Notes under the pieces: generated by a model
Told to the model about the DNA's origin: nothing
Databases searched by the model: none
What the model saw: the letters and a program-made list of their open reading frames with translations, nothing else
Translations under genes and position numbers: made by a program
Shown: positions 46,341-55,749 of the stretch, piece by piece
How the letters are laid out: each line of letters begins with the position of its first letter
How positions within the stretch are numbered: the stretch's first letter is position 1
NCBI GenBank assembly: GCA_023664185.1
Contig: JAMPGA010000002.1
Location: forward strand, 198,427 to 262,426
DNA from: Muribaculaceae bacterium
Lineage (GTDB): Bacteria > Bacteroidota > Bacteroidia > Bacteroidales > Muribaculaceae
Length of the DNA: 64,000 nucleotides
Direction of reading: 5' to 3'

Positions 46341-47651
46341 CTATTTCCTCAACTGTCCGGTTGCGTTGAGATATTCGCCGCCGGTGATCATGAAAGTACC
46401 GACAGAGGCGATATACTCGTCCTGGGCTTTGACGTAGAGGGTCTGTGCATCAAGCAGATCGGCTATCGTGTTCATGCCGGCATCGTAGTATGCGCGTGTG
46501 ATGCGCAGATTCTCGGCGCTCTGATCCATAGCCTCGACTGCTATCTCCATCTTGCGGTAGGCACCGGCGAGATTATCCCACTTGTCGGTCATCTCAATCT
46601 GCAGCTTCTGGCTCAGGTTTTCAAGCTCCAGGCGGGCATTTGTCACCTCAAGATTGCGGCGCTTGATGGCGTGGGAGCCTCCCCACCAGCCCGACAATGG
46701 CACAGACACCGTCACCATCACTCCGGCAAAGTTGTGGTTTTGATTGAACACGTCGTGGTAGAACCACCCGGCCCCAACGCCAACCGTGGGGAGATTGCGT
46801 CCTACCTCCATTTTCTTCTCCAGTTCGCGAGCCTCTACATTTTTCACCAGCAGCTTATGGTCGGCAGTAAGAGGAAGCGCCTCACTGCTTTCCACATAAA
46901 CATCGTCGGGAAAAGTAGGCAATTCCAGAGGTATCCTTGCATCTATATCTACGGCTGTTGAGTCCATGCCCAGACCCATCTGCTGAGCCAAGAGCATCCT
47001 CATCAGTGATATGCCGTTGTCTACATCCACCAGTGTACTGCGATACTTGTTGCGCTGCAGCTCCACTTTCAGATAATCGTTTGCTATGACGATACCGGCA
47101 TCAACAGCAGTTTTGACGTTAGCGCCCAGAGTGTCGAGCATGGTTATGGCACTCTCCAGAGTGCGCCTTGTGGCTTTCAGCGAAGCCAGTTGCCAATATA
47201 GGCGGCGGGTCTCCAGAATCACATCGTCGGTCTGCTGCTCCCGGCGTATGGAGGCCACCTCCTCGCCTACACGCGCCAGCTTGTTGCCGTTTACTATCTG
47301 GCCACCGGCAAAGACGGGCTGCACTGCCCATATCCCGGCCGACTTACCTTTGTTGATAATGCCGAGGGTAAAGAGATCGAGCACATTATATTGTATGGCG
47401 TCATGGTTGGTCTTGAACGCCGTGGCGCCGGCCTGCACCGTAGGAAAATATTTGCTGAACGCCTCCTTGCGTGTCTGGACGGCGGCAGCCATATCATTGT
47501 CGGCCATCTTCACGGCAGCATTGTTGGCCACAGCCATCTCAACACATTGCTCCATCGAATAAACCGAGTCGGGAGCCTGTTTTCCCACAGCCCCGGCCGG
47601 GATCACGGCCGACACTGCGAGCAGCGGCATTATTAATATCTTGTTGGTCAT
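46341..47651 (-). CDS. TolC-family outer membrane efflux protein
   Basis: 437 aa from the ATG at 47649-47651, which starts the signal peptide (MTNKILIMPLLAVSAVIPAGA). Two TolC/OEP repeats of coiled-coil helices with strands (SMEQCVEMAVANNAAVKMADND, LEVTNARLELENLSQKLQIEM, AYYDAGMNTIADLLDAQTLY). Forms the outer-membrane duct of the pump. 16 nt after the RND gene; the stop is 15 nt from the shared terminator. Confidence 0.93.
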   Translation of the reverse strand: MTNKILIMPLLAVSAVIPAGAVGKQAPDSVYSMEQCVEMAVANNAAVKMADNDMAAAVQTRKEAFSKYFPTVQAGATAFKTNHDAIQYNVLDLFTLGIINKGKSAGIWAVQPVFAGGQIVNGNKLARVGEEVASIRREQQTDDVILETRRLYWQLASLKATRRTLESAITMLDTLGANVKTAVDAGIVIANDYLKVELQRNKYRSTLVDVDNGISLMRMLLAQQMGLGMDSTAVDIDARIPLELPTFPDDVYVESSEALPLTADHKLLVKNVEARELEKKMEVGRNLPTVGVGAGWFYHDVFNQNHNFAGVMVTVSVPLSGWWGGSHAIKRRNLEVTNARLELENLSQKLQIEMTDKWDNLAGAYRKMEIAVEAMDQSAENLRITRAYYDAGMNTIADLLDAQTLYVKAQDEYIASVGTFMITGGEYLNATGQLRK

Positions 47652-47667
47652 ATCTTTGAGGTTGTTA

Positions 47668-50600
47668 TCACATAAGATGAGTTTCAAGAGGCTCGGGAAG
47701 GGGCCTGTCGGCACCCTTTATGCGCCGTTTCATAAGCATATAAGCCACCGGTATCACGGTGAGAATATATATCATGGTGACTGGCGTTCCCCAGAATATC
47801 ACCACTCCCATAGGCTTCCACAGAGCGCTGTCGCCCAGAATCATGGGGAGCACACCCATTGTGGCCGCTGCCGAGGTGAGGAAGATGGGGCGCATTCGGC
47901 GCTTGGAGGCATTGAGCACGGCCTGAACCACCGGCTGCCCCTGGTTGCGCAGCTCCTCGGCATAGTCGAGCAGCACTATGGCATTGCGCACCATGATACC
48001 CATCAGCGAGACTATGCCAAGCACACAGGTCAGCGACAGAGCTGTGTCCTGAAGGATGAGGCCGAAGGCTGCACCCGGCAGACATAAAATCAGCGAGAGC
48101 ACAAGCAGCAACGCGGTGTCAGACTGAGCATAGTGGAGAAGCAGGATGAAGAAGATCACCACCACCGACATGGCCAAGCCGCCGAGAATCTCGGGAAGGG
48201 TGTCCATATTCTGCTCCCACTCGCCACCGCGGGTCACTGTGACGCCGTCTGGCAGCGGGATTCTGTCGAGGCTATCCATAAGAGCGCGTGTGCGGTCTAT
48301 CACATTTATATTACGCTCCACCTGGGCTATCACCGACACCGTGGGCACACCGTTGTAGTGCTCCAGCTTTCCGGGATGCCACACGGGGCTCACATCAGCT
48401 ATCTGAGCCAGGGGCACAGAGCCTAATCCCAACACAGGCATAGGCTCGCGCTCAAGCTGGTCGATGGTCGATTTTTGACCCGTTGAAGTCTTGAGGGTGA
48501 CGGGGATACCGTAGTCCCCCTCCCACACAGTGGCCACGGGGAGCCCTGCGGAATAACGCATGGCCAGGGAGGTCTCGAGCAGCGTAGAGTTGAGCCCCAT
48601 ACGCCCAGCGCGAGTATTATCGGGGGTCACAGTGGCTGCCGCCAGCGGATTGTCGAGCGAAAGGCGCACACTGCGCAGGCCGGGCACCCCGCGGGCCACG
48701 TTGGCAGCCGAGTCGGCCAGAGCGTGGAGCGTGGCCATATCAGAGCCTGAGTATCTGATCTCTATGGGGTTGGAGGCCTCAGAATAGCTCAGTTGTTTAA
48801 ACTTAATGAACGCATCCGGGAAATAGCTTTCATAGCGTCCGGTATACTCGTTGAGCACATCAACCGTGGCCTGGTTGCTCTTAGTATTCACTATAAACTG
48901 GGCATAGTTGGGGCCTGCTATCTCGGGGGCATACGTGGTCTGGAATCGGGGCGACGAACAGCCATGGAACGAGGCTATCGACACCACACGCTCGTCGGCT
49001 GCGAGGATAGCCTCGAGCGAGTCGGCCACCTGAGTGGTGTGCTCAACCGAGCTTCCCGGTGGGAGTGTTATCTCCACGGCAAACTGGTTGCGCTCGGCTA
49101 TGGGCATGAGCTGGAGCGGACGGTTGACAAACAGATATCCGCCTATAATCACGCTAAGCACACCCAAGGCAATCGTAGTCTTAGGCCAACGGAAACACCA
49201 GTCTATCAATTTATTATATAAATTCTGCATGGAGATAAAGAAGCTAAACTTCTTTTTGCCCGACTCCATGGCCTCGCGCTGCAGCTTATAGATGGGTTTC
49301 TTGATGAGCTTGTATTGCAGGAAGGGCACCAGCAGCTCGGCCACCACCAGCGACACCAGCAGTATTATGGTCATGCCCCAGGGGAAATCGGTGAGGAAGT
49401 CGCGGAACATGCCTGTCACTGTCACCAGGAACGGGAAGAATGTGAGCGAGATGGCCAGTGTGGCCGAGAATATGGCCTTGAAAAATTCGGTTCCGGCCCT
49501 CAGTGTGGCCGAGTATCGGTCCATACCCTCCGAGATCAGCTCCACATAGTCGTCTATGATCACCACAGAGTTGTCCACAATCATACCCAGGGTCACTATC
49601 AGGCAGGCCAGAGTCACGGTGTTGAGCTCAATACCCAACACATAGAACAGCCCCAGCGATATGAATATAGTGATCGGGATGGTCGAGGCAGCTATGAGCG
49701 CCACGCTGAAGGGGAGCAGCAGCATCACCACAACCACCACAGCCACTATGGCTATGAGCAACTCCACAAGGAAGTAGTTCACCGAACTGTTTACCACCGT
49801 GGGCTGGTCGGTGATGGTGAAGAGGGTCACGCTTGCCGGAAGCTCCTTCTTGAAGGCCTCGAGCTGACGATTCACCTCAGTGCCCATCTCCACCACATTG
49901 TAGCCATCCTTGATCTGCACACTCAGCAGTATGCACTTCTCGAAATTGTTGGTTATATAGCTGTCGGGGTCGGGATATTCGCGCCTTATGTCGGCCACGT
50001 CGCCCAGGCGCACCACATTACCGTCGGGGGTGGAAAACACCACTGTCTCAGCCACATCGGCTATCGAGTTGACCGACCGACTCACCACAATCGGGTTGGT
50101 GTAATGGCCATTGCGCAGCGAGCCTCCGGTGGTCTGGAATCCCTGAGCCAGCAGTGTGGCACCCACGGTAGTCTCCGATAAGGCATAGTGTTTCAGTTTC
50201 TGCGGATCGAGATACACGGCTATTTCCTCCTTCTGCTTGCCGGTCACACTGAGCGAGCCGACACTCTCCACCTTGCGTAGACGGTCTTTCAGGCGATCCA
50301 TATAGTCGCCCAGTTCGCGATAGGTCTTGTCGCTGCTCTGCATGGTGATGAGCAGCGAGGAGGTGTCGCCGAAGTTACTGATGGTCTCCACTCCCAGCAC
50401 ACCCGGGGGGAGCGACAGTTTTATCTGCTCCATTCCCAGCTTGAACTCGTTCCAGAAGGGCTTGGCATTGTCCACATCATTGTCGAGCTCCACGAATATT
50501 ATCACCATACCCGAGGTGATCTGCGAATGGGTTTTGGCCTTGTTCACCTCTTTGTATGAGAAGATATAGTCTTCAAGGGGCTTGAGCACCTCCTGCTCTA

Positions 50601-50856
50601 TCTGCTCCACAGAGGCTCCGGGATAGACGGCAGCCACCACACCCTCGCGTATGGTGAAGCTGGGAAACTCGTTTTTGTCCATCTCCTTGAGCGCATATAT
50701 GCCGAAGGCCAGGAAGATGCACACAAGCAGAATCACCTCCTTGCTGTATTTCATGCCTGTCGCCACTATGGGGTTTGGCTTTGACAGGGGTTGAGGAGCC
50801 GTTTGCTCTGCAGCAGAGCCGGTTTTCCCCTTTGTATCCGATGTTTCAGATGCCAT
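47668..50856 (-). CDS. RND-family efflux permease
   Basis: 1062 aa, 12 membrane segments in two homologous halves with two large periplasmic domains, as in AcrB/HAE1. The TM4 proton-relay motif is GMIVDN (D428, N429), so the second Asp of AcrB (D407/D408) is Asn. The TM10 lysine of AcrB is Arg in IMVRNAIVLLDYAEE. The coupling network is therefore altered but a proton path remains. An acidic/Ser-rich N-terminal extension of about 35 aa precedes TM1. Substrate unknown; the adaptor and TolC genes flank it. Confidence 0.94.
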   Translation of the reverse strand: MASETSDTKGKTGSAAEQTAPQPLSKPNPIVATGMKYSKEVILLVCIFLAFGIYALKEMDKNEFPSFTIREGVVAAVYPGASVEQIEQEVLKPLEDYIFSYKEVNKAKTHSQITSGMVIIFVELDNDVDNAKPFWNEFKLGMEQIKLSLPPGVLGVETISNFGDTSSLLITMQSSDKTYRELGDYMDRLKDRLRKVESVGSLSVTGKQKEEIAVYLDPQKLKHYALSETTVGATLLAQGFQTTGGSLRNGHYTNPIVVSRSVNSIADVAETVVFSTPDGNVVRLGDVADIRREYPDPDSYITNNFEKCILLSVQIKDGYNVVEMGTEVNRQLEAFKKELPASVTLFTITDQPTVVNSSVNYFLVELLIAIVAVVVVVMLLLPFSVALIAASTIPITIFISLGLFYVLGIELNTVTLACLIVTLGMIVDNSVVIIDDYVELISEGMDRYSATLRAGTEFFKAIFSATLAISLTFFPFLVTVTGMFRDFLTDFPWGMTIILLVSLVVAELLVPFLQYKLIKKPIYKLQREAMESGKKKFSFFISMQNLYNKLIDWCFRWPKTTIALGVLSVIIGGYLFVNRPLQLMPIAERNQFAVEITLPPGSSVEHTTQVADSLEAILAADERVVSIASFHGCSSPRFQTTYAPEIAGPNYAQFIVNTKSNQATVDVLNEYTGRYESYFPDAFIKFKQLSYSEASNPIEIRYSGSDMATLHALADSAANVARGVPGLRSVRLSLDNPLAAATVTPDNTRAGRMGLNSTLLETSLAMRYSAGLPVATVWEGDYGIPVTLKTSTGQKSTIDQLEREPMPVLGLGSVPLAQIADVSPVWHPGKLEHYNGVPTVSVIAQVERNINVIDRTRALMDSLDRIPLPDGVTVTRGGEWEQNMDTLPEILGGLAMSVVVIFFILLLHYAQSDTALLLVLSLILCLPGAAFGLILQDTALSLTCVLGIVSLMGIMVRNAIVLLDYAEELRNQGQPVVQAVLNASKRRMRPIFLTSAAATMGVLPMILGDSALWKPMGVVIFWGTPVTMIYILTVIPVAYMLMKRRIKGADRPLPEPLETHLM

Positions 50857-50874
50857 AATGTGACGGATTTAGTT

Positions 50875-51948
50875 TCAACGTATATTTTCAGCAATGGCCA
50901 CCACCTCTGTGCCGGTGCCCACTTTCTGCATGCCGGCCACAATCACGCTGTCGCCGGGCTGGAGGCCTGACCTCACATTTACTCCGCCTGCCGTGAGCTC
51001 GTCGGCTGTGACAAACACTCGGCGTGCCTTGCTGTCTCTGACGGTCCACACAAACTGCCGATTGTCGGATGTGAGCAGCAGAGCCTGCGATGGGAGCACG
51101 TAGCCGGTAGCTACAGCTGTGGAGTCCGTAGAGCCTTCAACAGCCACACTGCACACCATGCCGGGCAGAATCTTGCCTCCGGCCGAGGGAATGTCAAACT
51201 TTACTGAGTAGGAGCGGGTGAGCGGATCAGCCACCACATCTTTCTGAGCCATCTGCCCATCCACAGCCACACCGTCGAGGGCGTCAAAGGTCACAGCCGC
51301 ACGCCTGGAGGCGCCGAAGCTTCCTATCTCGGTCTCGGGCACAGAGACTGTGGCCTGGAGACGGTCAAGATTCACTATCTTGAGCACGGGCTGGGCGGGA
51401 ACCACCGTCTGCCCTTCGTCGGCCAGTTTCTCGGCCACATAGCCTGTGATGGGCGATGTGAGTGTAGCGTCGGCCACGGCTCTGTCGGCAAGTGCAACGG
51501 CGTTTTCGGCCTGCTGCAGACGCGTCTGCACCTCCACCCATTTCACATCGGGCAGGGCATTGGCATCGTGCAGTTTTTTCAGACGGTTGTAAAGATCGCG
51601 CACTTCATTGAGCTCTGCCACGGCAATATTGCGCTCGTCGTTGAGACTTTCGCTCTTCACCCTGGCCAGCACCTGACCTTTGGCTACCTTCTGCCCCTCT
51701 TTCACATATATGTCTGTAATGGTGCCGGGCACGGAAAAACCTACCACCGAGGCCTCGGCAGACTCCACGGTGCCCGAATATACACCGCCACCACTGCTGC
51801 CGGCCGATGCGTGGGCCAGAACCTCGACCTTCACCCTTACGGGAGGTGCCTGGGTGGGCTTGTCGTGACTATTACAGCCTGATATAAAGAGTGCAGGGAG
51901 CATCGGCAATGCCATGGCTACCCCTTTGAAATAGTTGAAACAGTTCAT
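50875..51948 (-). CDS. RND periplasmic adaptor (membrane fusion lipoprotein)
   Basis: 357 aa with a lipoprotein signal ending at about C25 (ALFISGCNSH). Order: lipoyl/beta-barrel start (GFSVPGTITDIYVKEGQKVAKGQVLARV), alpha-helical hairpin (AVAELNEVRDLYNRLKKL...TRLQQAENAVALADRAV), second lipoyl half (DATLTSPITGYVAEKLADEGQTV), then beta-barrel and membrane-proximal domains. Bridges permease and TolC. First gene of the operon; an operator-like direct repeat lies 50-75 bp upstream. Confidence 0.93.
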   Translation of the reverse strand: MNCFNYFKGVAMALPMLPALFISGCNSHDKPTQAPPVRVKVEVLAHASAGSSGGGVYSGTVESAEASVVGFSVPGTITDIYVKEGQKVAKGQVLARVKSESLNDERNIAVAELNEVRDLYNRLKKLHDANALPDVKWVEVQTRLQQAENAVALADRAVADATLTSPITGYVAEKLADEGQTVVPAQPVLKIVNLDRLQATVSVPETEIGSFGASRRAAVTFDALDGVAVDGQMAQKDVVADPLTRSYSVKFDIPSAGGKILPGMVCSVAVEGSTDSTAVATGYVLPSQALLLTSDNRQFVWTVRDSKARRVFVTADELTAGGVNVRSGLQPGDSVIVAGMQKVGTGTEVVAIAENIR

Positions 51949-52000
51949 GATACGTGAGAATTGGAGTTCGACTCTATGTTATTAACAACGCAGGCAATAT

Positions 52001-52021
52001 GATGGTTCAAAGGATGGTTCA
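52001..52021. promoter_or_regulatory. Direct repeat, possible operator of the efflux operon
   Basis: GATGGTTCA at 52001-52009 and again at 52013-52021, 12-bp period, in the divergent gap between the pump operon and the coiled-coil protein gene. No matching regulator gene is adjacent. Confidence 0.35.
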
Positions 52022-52077
52022 GACCGAAGAAAAATGGATTTTTGGCAAATAAATGAGGAATTTCCGATTTTTTGCGT

Positions 52078-52085
52078 TAACTTTG
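52078..52085 (+). promoter_or_regulatory. Promoter -7 box of the coiled-coil protein gene
   Basis: TAACTTTG, a full TAnnTTTG match, 42 bp before the chosen ATG. It supports the internal start at 52128 because a start at 52053 would lie upstream of the box. Confidence 0.6.
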
Positions 52086-52127
52086 CCAATAACTATACCT
52101 TTTACCTCACTAAAACCTGAAAACGTC

Positions 52128-53435
52128 ATGTCACTTTGGACAGGAGTCAAACAAGTATTCGGATTCAGCCCCGATGAGGAGGATGACGAGGAATATCTCG
52201 ATGCAAACATCCCGAAAGCTGTTCCCGAGGTGCAACCCACTCCCGTAGCAACCCATGCAGCTACTGAAAATGAGACGGGTGACACCGCCTCGAGCCACGA
52301 AACGGCCGAGGCTTGCGGCGACCCTACCCTACCCGCCGATCTGTTTGACGCCGTGCTCGAAGTGTTCAACTCGGCTCAGCCCGACTTCATCAGGCGCTGC
52401 ATATCCACCGAGGCCCAGCGCGAATATCTGCTCAACTCTCTTTCAGAGCGTCTGCGCTCACGCCTGTCGCGTGTGGTAGGTGCCGAGGCCATTACGGCTG
52501 ATGAGGAGCTGAAAGCAGAATGTAAGCGCCTCACCGACCGCGTGGCCCAGCTGGAGAAGGAATCGAAGGTGACTGAGGCCCTCAAACGTGAGAACTCGCG
52601 CCTGCGCCTATCCATAGAAAATCAGAAACGTGCCCTGCAGGATCGCATCACCGATCTTGAGATTCGCATAGAGAAGTCGGGGATCAACCCCACCAAAGGG
52701 GAAAAGCCCGAGAAGGAAGAGCATCACACTGAGACCCAGGCAGACACAGCCGACACACAGGCTCTGGAAATGCTGGGAGCCGAGCTGCGGCGCCAGACCA
52801 CTCTGCGCGAACAGGCCGAAATGAAAAGCCGTATGGCCGACAGCATGCTCACTGACCTGCGCAACACCGCGGCCGACTATCGACGCCAGCTGCAGGAGTA
52901 TCACGACGAGCAGGAGCAGGCTGTGGCTCTCTTTGAGTCGAAAATGGCCGAATATGAAGGGATAAAGCGCCGCCTGGAACGCAACGTCGAGGAGCTCTCG
53001 AAGCAGATTCAGGAATATCGCAGCGCCGGGCTGGAAACTCGCATAGCAGCTCTAAACCAGGAGAATGCCACCCTGCGCCACAACATAGAAAACAACCTCT
53101 ACAATCAAGCCAACGCAGAGATGCGCCTGCGCAAGGAGATAAAGGAGCTGAAGGCACGCCTCGAAAGCGCTCCTACAGATGCAGCCGAGCCTCAGGCCAC
53201 TTACTCCACCCCGGCTCAGAGCCTGGCCTCAGCCTCATCAGAGCCCGGGCAGGCATCACAGAAGCGCAAGCGCGGACGCCCGCGCAAGGTGCGCATAGAC
53301 ACTGAACTGGGCGACACAGATGTCTTTGACACTCAGACTAAGGCCCCGGCCAAGGAGGATCCAGACTTCGGATATCATGAACCTCCGCGCCGCCCGGGCA
53401 ACACCGACGAAGCACAACTGACACTGTTTGACTGA
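52128..53435 (+). CDS. Coiled-coil protein with AT-hook and clamp-binding-like C-terminus
   Basis: 435 aa starting at the ATG at 52128 (MSLWTGVKQVFGF), downstream of the promoter box. Acidic N-terminal region (EEDDEE), a small helical segment (about 65-110), then long coiled coil (about 115-355; heptads such as LKAECKRLTDRVAQLEKESK and RRLERNVEELSKQIQEY). Next is a basic AT-hook-like motif KRKRGRPRKVR (379-389) with the GRP core. The last residues are QLTLFD, matching the sliding-clamp-binding consensus QL(S/D)LF. No signal peptide. A nucleoid- or replication-associated DNA organiser is inferred; I do not recognise a named family. Confidence 0.8.
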   Translation: MSLWTGVKQVFGFSPDEEDDEEYLDANIPKAVPEVQPTPVATHAATENETGDTASSHETAEACGDPTLPADLFDAVLEVFNSAQPDFIRRCISTEAQREYLLNSLSERLRSRLSRVVGAEAITADEELKAECKRLTDRVAQLEKESKVTEALKRENSRLRLSIENQKRALQDRITDLEIRIEKSGINPTKGEKPEKEEHHTETQADTADTQALEMLGAELRRQTTLREQAEMKSRMADSMLTDLRNTAADYRRQLQEYHDEQEQAVALFESKMAEYEGIKRRLERNVEELSKQIQEYRSAGLETRIAALNQENATLRHNIENNLYNQANAEMRLRKEIKELKARLESAPTDAAEPQATYSTPAQSLASASSEPGQASQKRKRGRPRKVRIDTELGDTDVFDTQTKAPAKEDPDFGYHEPPRRPGNTDEAQLTLFD

Positions 53436-53488
53436 GTCCCCTCCTAAGCCTCTCCTCAACCTGACACAAACCATTCACCTGCACAGAG

Positions 53489-55714
53489 ATGAACAGATTT
53501 TTCACATCACTCTCTCTCCTCGCCGCTGCAGCCATAGCCACTGCCACTCCGGCAGCCTCGACATCGACAGCAAGAGTCATGACCGACATGGCTCCCTTTG
53601 TATATCCGCAAAACGCAGCTCCCACCCCTGCCCGACCGGCGTTTACCAACTCACCCGACGGCCTCACCTATCTGCGCCTCAACAAAGACCGCAAAAAGAT
53701 TGTGTCCTGCTCGCTCACCGATGGCAAGGAGCTCGAAACCGTGATGGATATAACCACCACACGCGAAAATACGCTGCCTTCATCGATCGAAGAGTTCGCA
53801 CTGAGCCCCGACGGCACAAAGATTTTGGTGGCAACCGACAAGGAACCCCTCTACCGTCGCTCATTCACAGCCCGATACTGGGTGTATGAGATACGCTCGC
53901 GCATACTGCGACCCCTCTCGGAGACTCACAAGACACAGCGCTCGCCAATCTTCTCGCCCGACGGACGCATGGTGGCCTTCACAGCTCCCGACAATAATAT
54001 ATATATCAAAAAAATAGACTTCGACACCGAGGTGGCCGTGACCACCGACGGCGCACCGGGTACAGTGATAAACGGTGTGCCCGACTGGGTGTATGAGGAG
54101 GAATTTGCCACAGACTGCTCCATGGCTTGGGCTCCCGACGCGCAGACACTGTGCTATCTGAAATACAACGAGAAGGCAGTCCCGTCGTTCTCATTCACTC
54201 TCTATGAAGGCACTTGCAACCCCCGCCCCGAATACACTCTCTATCCCGGCAGCTTCTCATACAAATATCCCGTGGCCGGGCAGCCCAACTCAGTGGTGAG
54301 CCTGCACTCCTACGACGTGGACAACCGCAAGATAAAAGATCTTTCACTCCCCGATCGCAACATCGAGTATATACCCCGCATAGAGTATGGCGGCGAAAGC
54401 ACCGACCGCCTCATGACCGTGACGCTCAACCGCGACCAGACACGCATGGAGATCTACTCCGTCAACCCCCGCTCGGGTGTGAGCAAGTTGGTGTTCACCG
54501 AATCGACCGAAGCATGGCTCCCCACCGCCACATATGAGGATCTGACATTCGAAAAAGACGGTTTTGTGGTGCTCTCCGCCCGCACCGGCTGGCAACACGC
54601 CTACGTATACTCATATGCCGGAATCCTGGAGCGCACACTCACATCAGGTGAGTATGACGTGACAGCCTACTATGGCGCCGACCTGCGCGGCAACCGCTAT
54701 GTGCAGACCTCGCAGACCGGAAGCATCAACCGCGTGGTGACACGCATCGATGCCAAAGGATTGGCCAAAGACCTCACTCCGGCCGAGGGCTGGGGCGAAG
54801 CATGGTTCAACCCCTCGCTCACCCACGCCTGCCTGATTCACTCCACCTCGGCCACACCTCCGGTGGCCACACTCATCGACACTAAGAGCGGCAAAAAGAT
54901 CACTACCCTCGAGGAAAGTGCCGCTATTGCCGCACGCTATGCCTCGGCTCCGAAGCGACAGTTTACTACCATACCTGCCGCCAACGGTCAGCCCATGAAC
55001 GCATATATAATAAAGCCTGACGCATTCGACCCCTCGCGCCGTTATCCGGTGATACTCTACCAGTATAGCGGCCCCGGCTCGCAGGAGGTGACAAACCGCT
55101 GGAAGACCGACTGGACGCAATATGCTGCCATGAAGGGATATGTGGTGGTGTGCGTAGACACACGCGGCACAGGCGCACGCGGCCGCGACTGGGAGACTGC
55201 CGTCTATCGTCAGCTGGGGCGCCTCGAGACTGCCGACCTGCGCGCCGCAGCCTCATGGATCGCTGCACAGAGCTATGCCGACCCCTCGCGCATAGGCATA
55301 ACCGGCTGGAGCTATGGTGGGTATGAAACACTCATGGCCATCACTGCCGACTCAGACACCCCCTCGCCCTTCGCTGCAGCTGTGGCCATAGCCCCGGTGA
55401 CCGACTGGCGGTTCTACGACACCGTCTATGCCGAGCGCTACATGCTCACGCCCGCCCAAAACCCCGACGGATATGCTTCGTCTGCCCCCCTCACCTATGG
55501 CGGCCGTCTCGACATACCTCTGCTAATTATCCACGGCACTGCCGACGATAATGTGCATCTCATGAACACTATCCAATATGTGTCTGTTGTAGAATCTGAG
55601 GGTCAACTGTGCGACATGCTCCTCTACCCCAACATGAACCATTCCATCCGGGAATGCGACGCCCGTCTGAGCGTGTATTCCAAAATGCTTAGATACTTCG
55701 ACTTGAATCTCTGA
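53489..55714 (+). CDS. Dipeptidyl-peptidase IV (S9B)
   Basis: 741 aa with a signal peptide (to about 22). N-terminal eight-bladed beta-propeller containing the double-Glu motif DWVYEEEF that holds the substrate N-terminus. C-terminal alpha/beta hydrolase with catalytic S608 in GWSYGGYE, D686 in HGTADDNVH and H718 in NMNHSI. Cuts X-Pro/X-Ala dipeptides from peptides in the periplasm or at the surface. With M49 and M3 enzymes nearby, this fits a peptide-scavenging lifestyle. Confidence 0.95.
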   Translation: MNRFFTSLSLLAAAAIATATPAASTSTARVMTDMAPFVYPQNAAPTPARPAFTNSPDGLTYLRLNKDRKKIVSCSLTDGKELETVMDITTTRENTLPSSIEEFALSPDGTKILVATDKEPLYRRSFTARYWVYEIRSRILRPLSETHKTQRSPIFSPDGRMVAFTAPDNNIYIKKIDFDTEVAVTTDGAPGTVINGVPDWVYEEEFATDCSMAWAPDAQTLCYLKYNEKAVPSFSFTLYEGTCNPRPEYTLYPGSFSYKYPVAGQPNSVVSLHSYDVDNRKIKDLSLPDRNIEYIPRIEYGGESTDRLMTVTLNRDQTRMEIYSVNPRSGVSKLVFTESTEAWLPTATYEDLTFEKDGFVVLSARTGWQHAYVYSYAGILERTLTSGEYDVTAYYGADLRGNRYVQTSQTGSINRVVTRIDAKGLAKDLTPAEGWGEAWFNPSLTHACLIHSTSATPPVATLIDTKSGKKITTLEESAAIAARYASAPKRQFTTIPAANGQPMNAYIIKPDAFDPSRRYPVILYQYSGPGSQEVTNRWKTDWTQYAAMKGYVVVCVDTRGTGARGRDWETAVYRQLGRLETADLRAAASWIAAQSYADPSRIGITGWSYGGYETLMAITADSDTPSPFAAAVAIAPVTDWRFYDTVYAERYMLTPAQNPDGYASSAPLTYGGRLDIPLLIIHGTADDNVHLMNTIQYVSVVESEGQLCDMLLYPNMNHSIRECDARLSVYSKMLRYFDLNL

Positions 55715-55749
55715 CAGAGTCCAGAGCCTACTGACACATCAATCTGACG

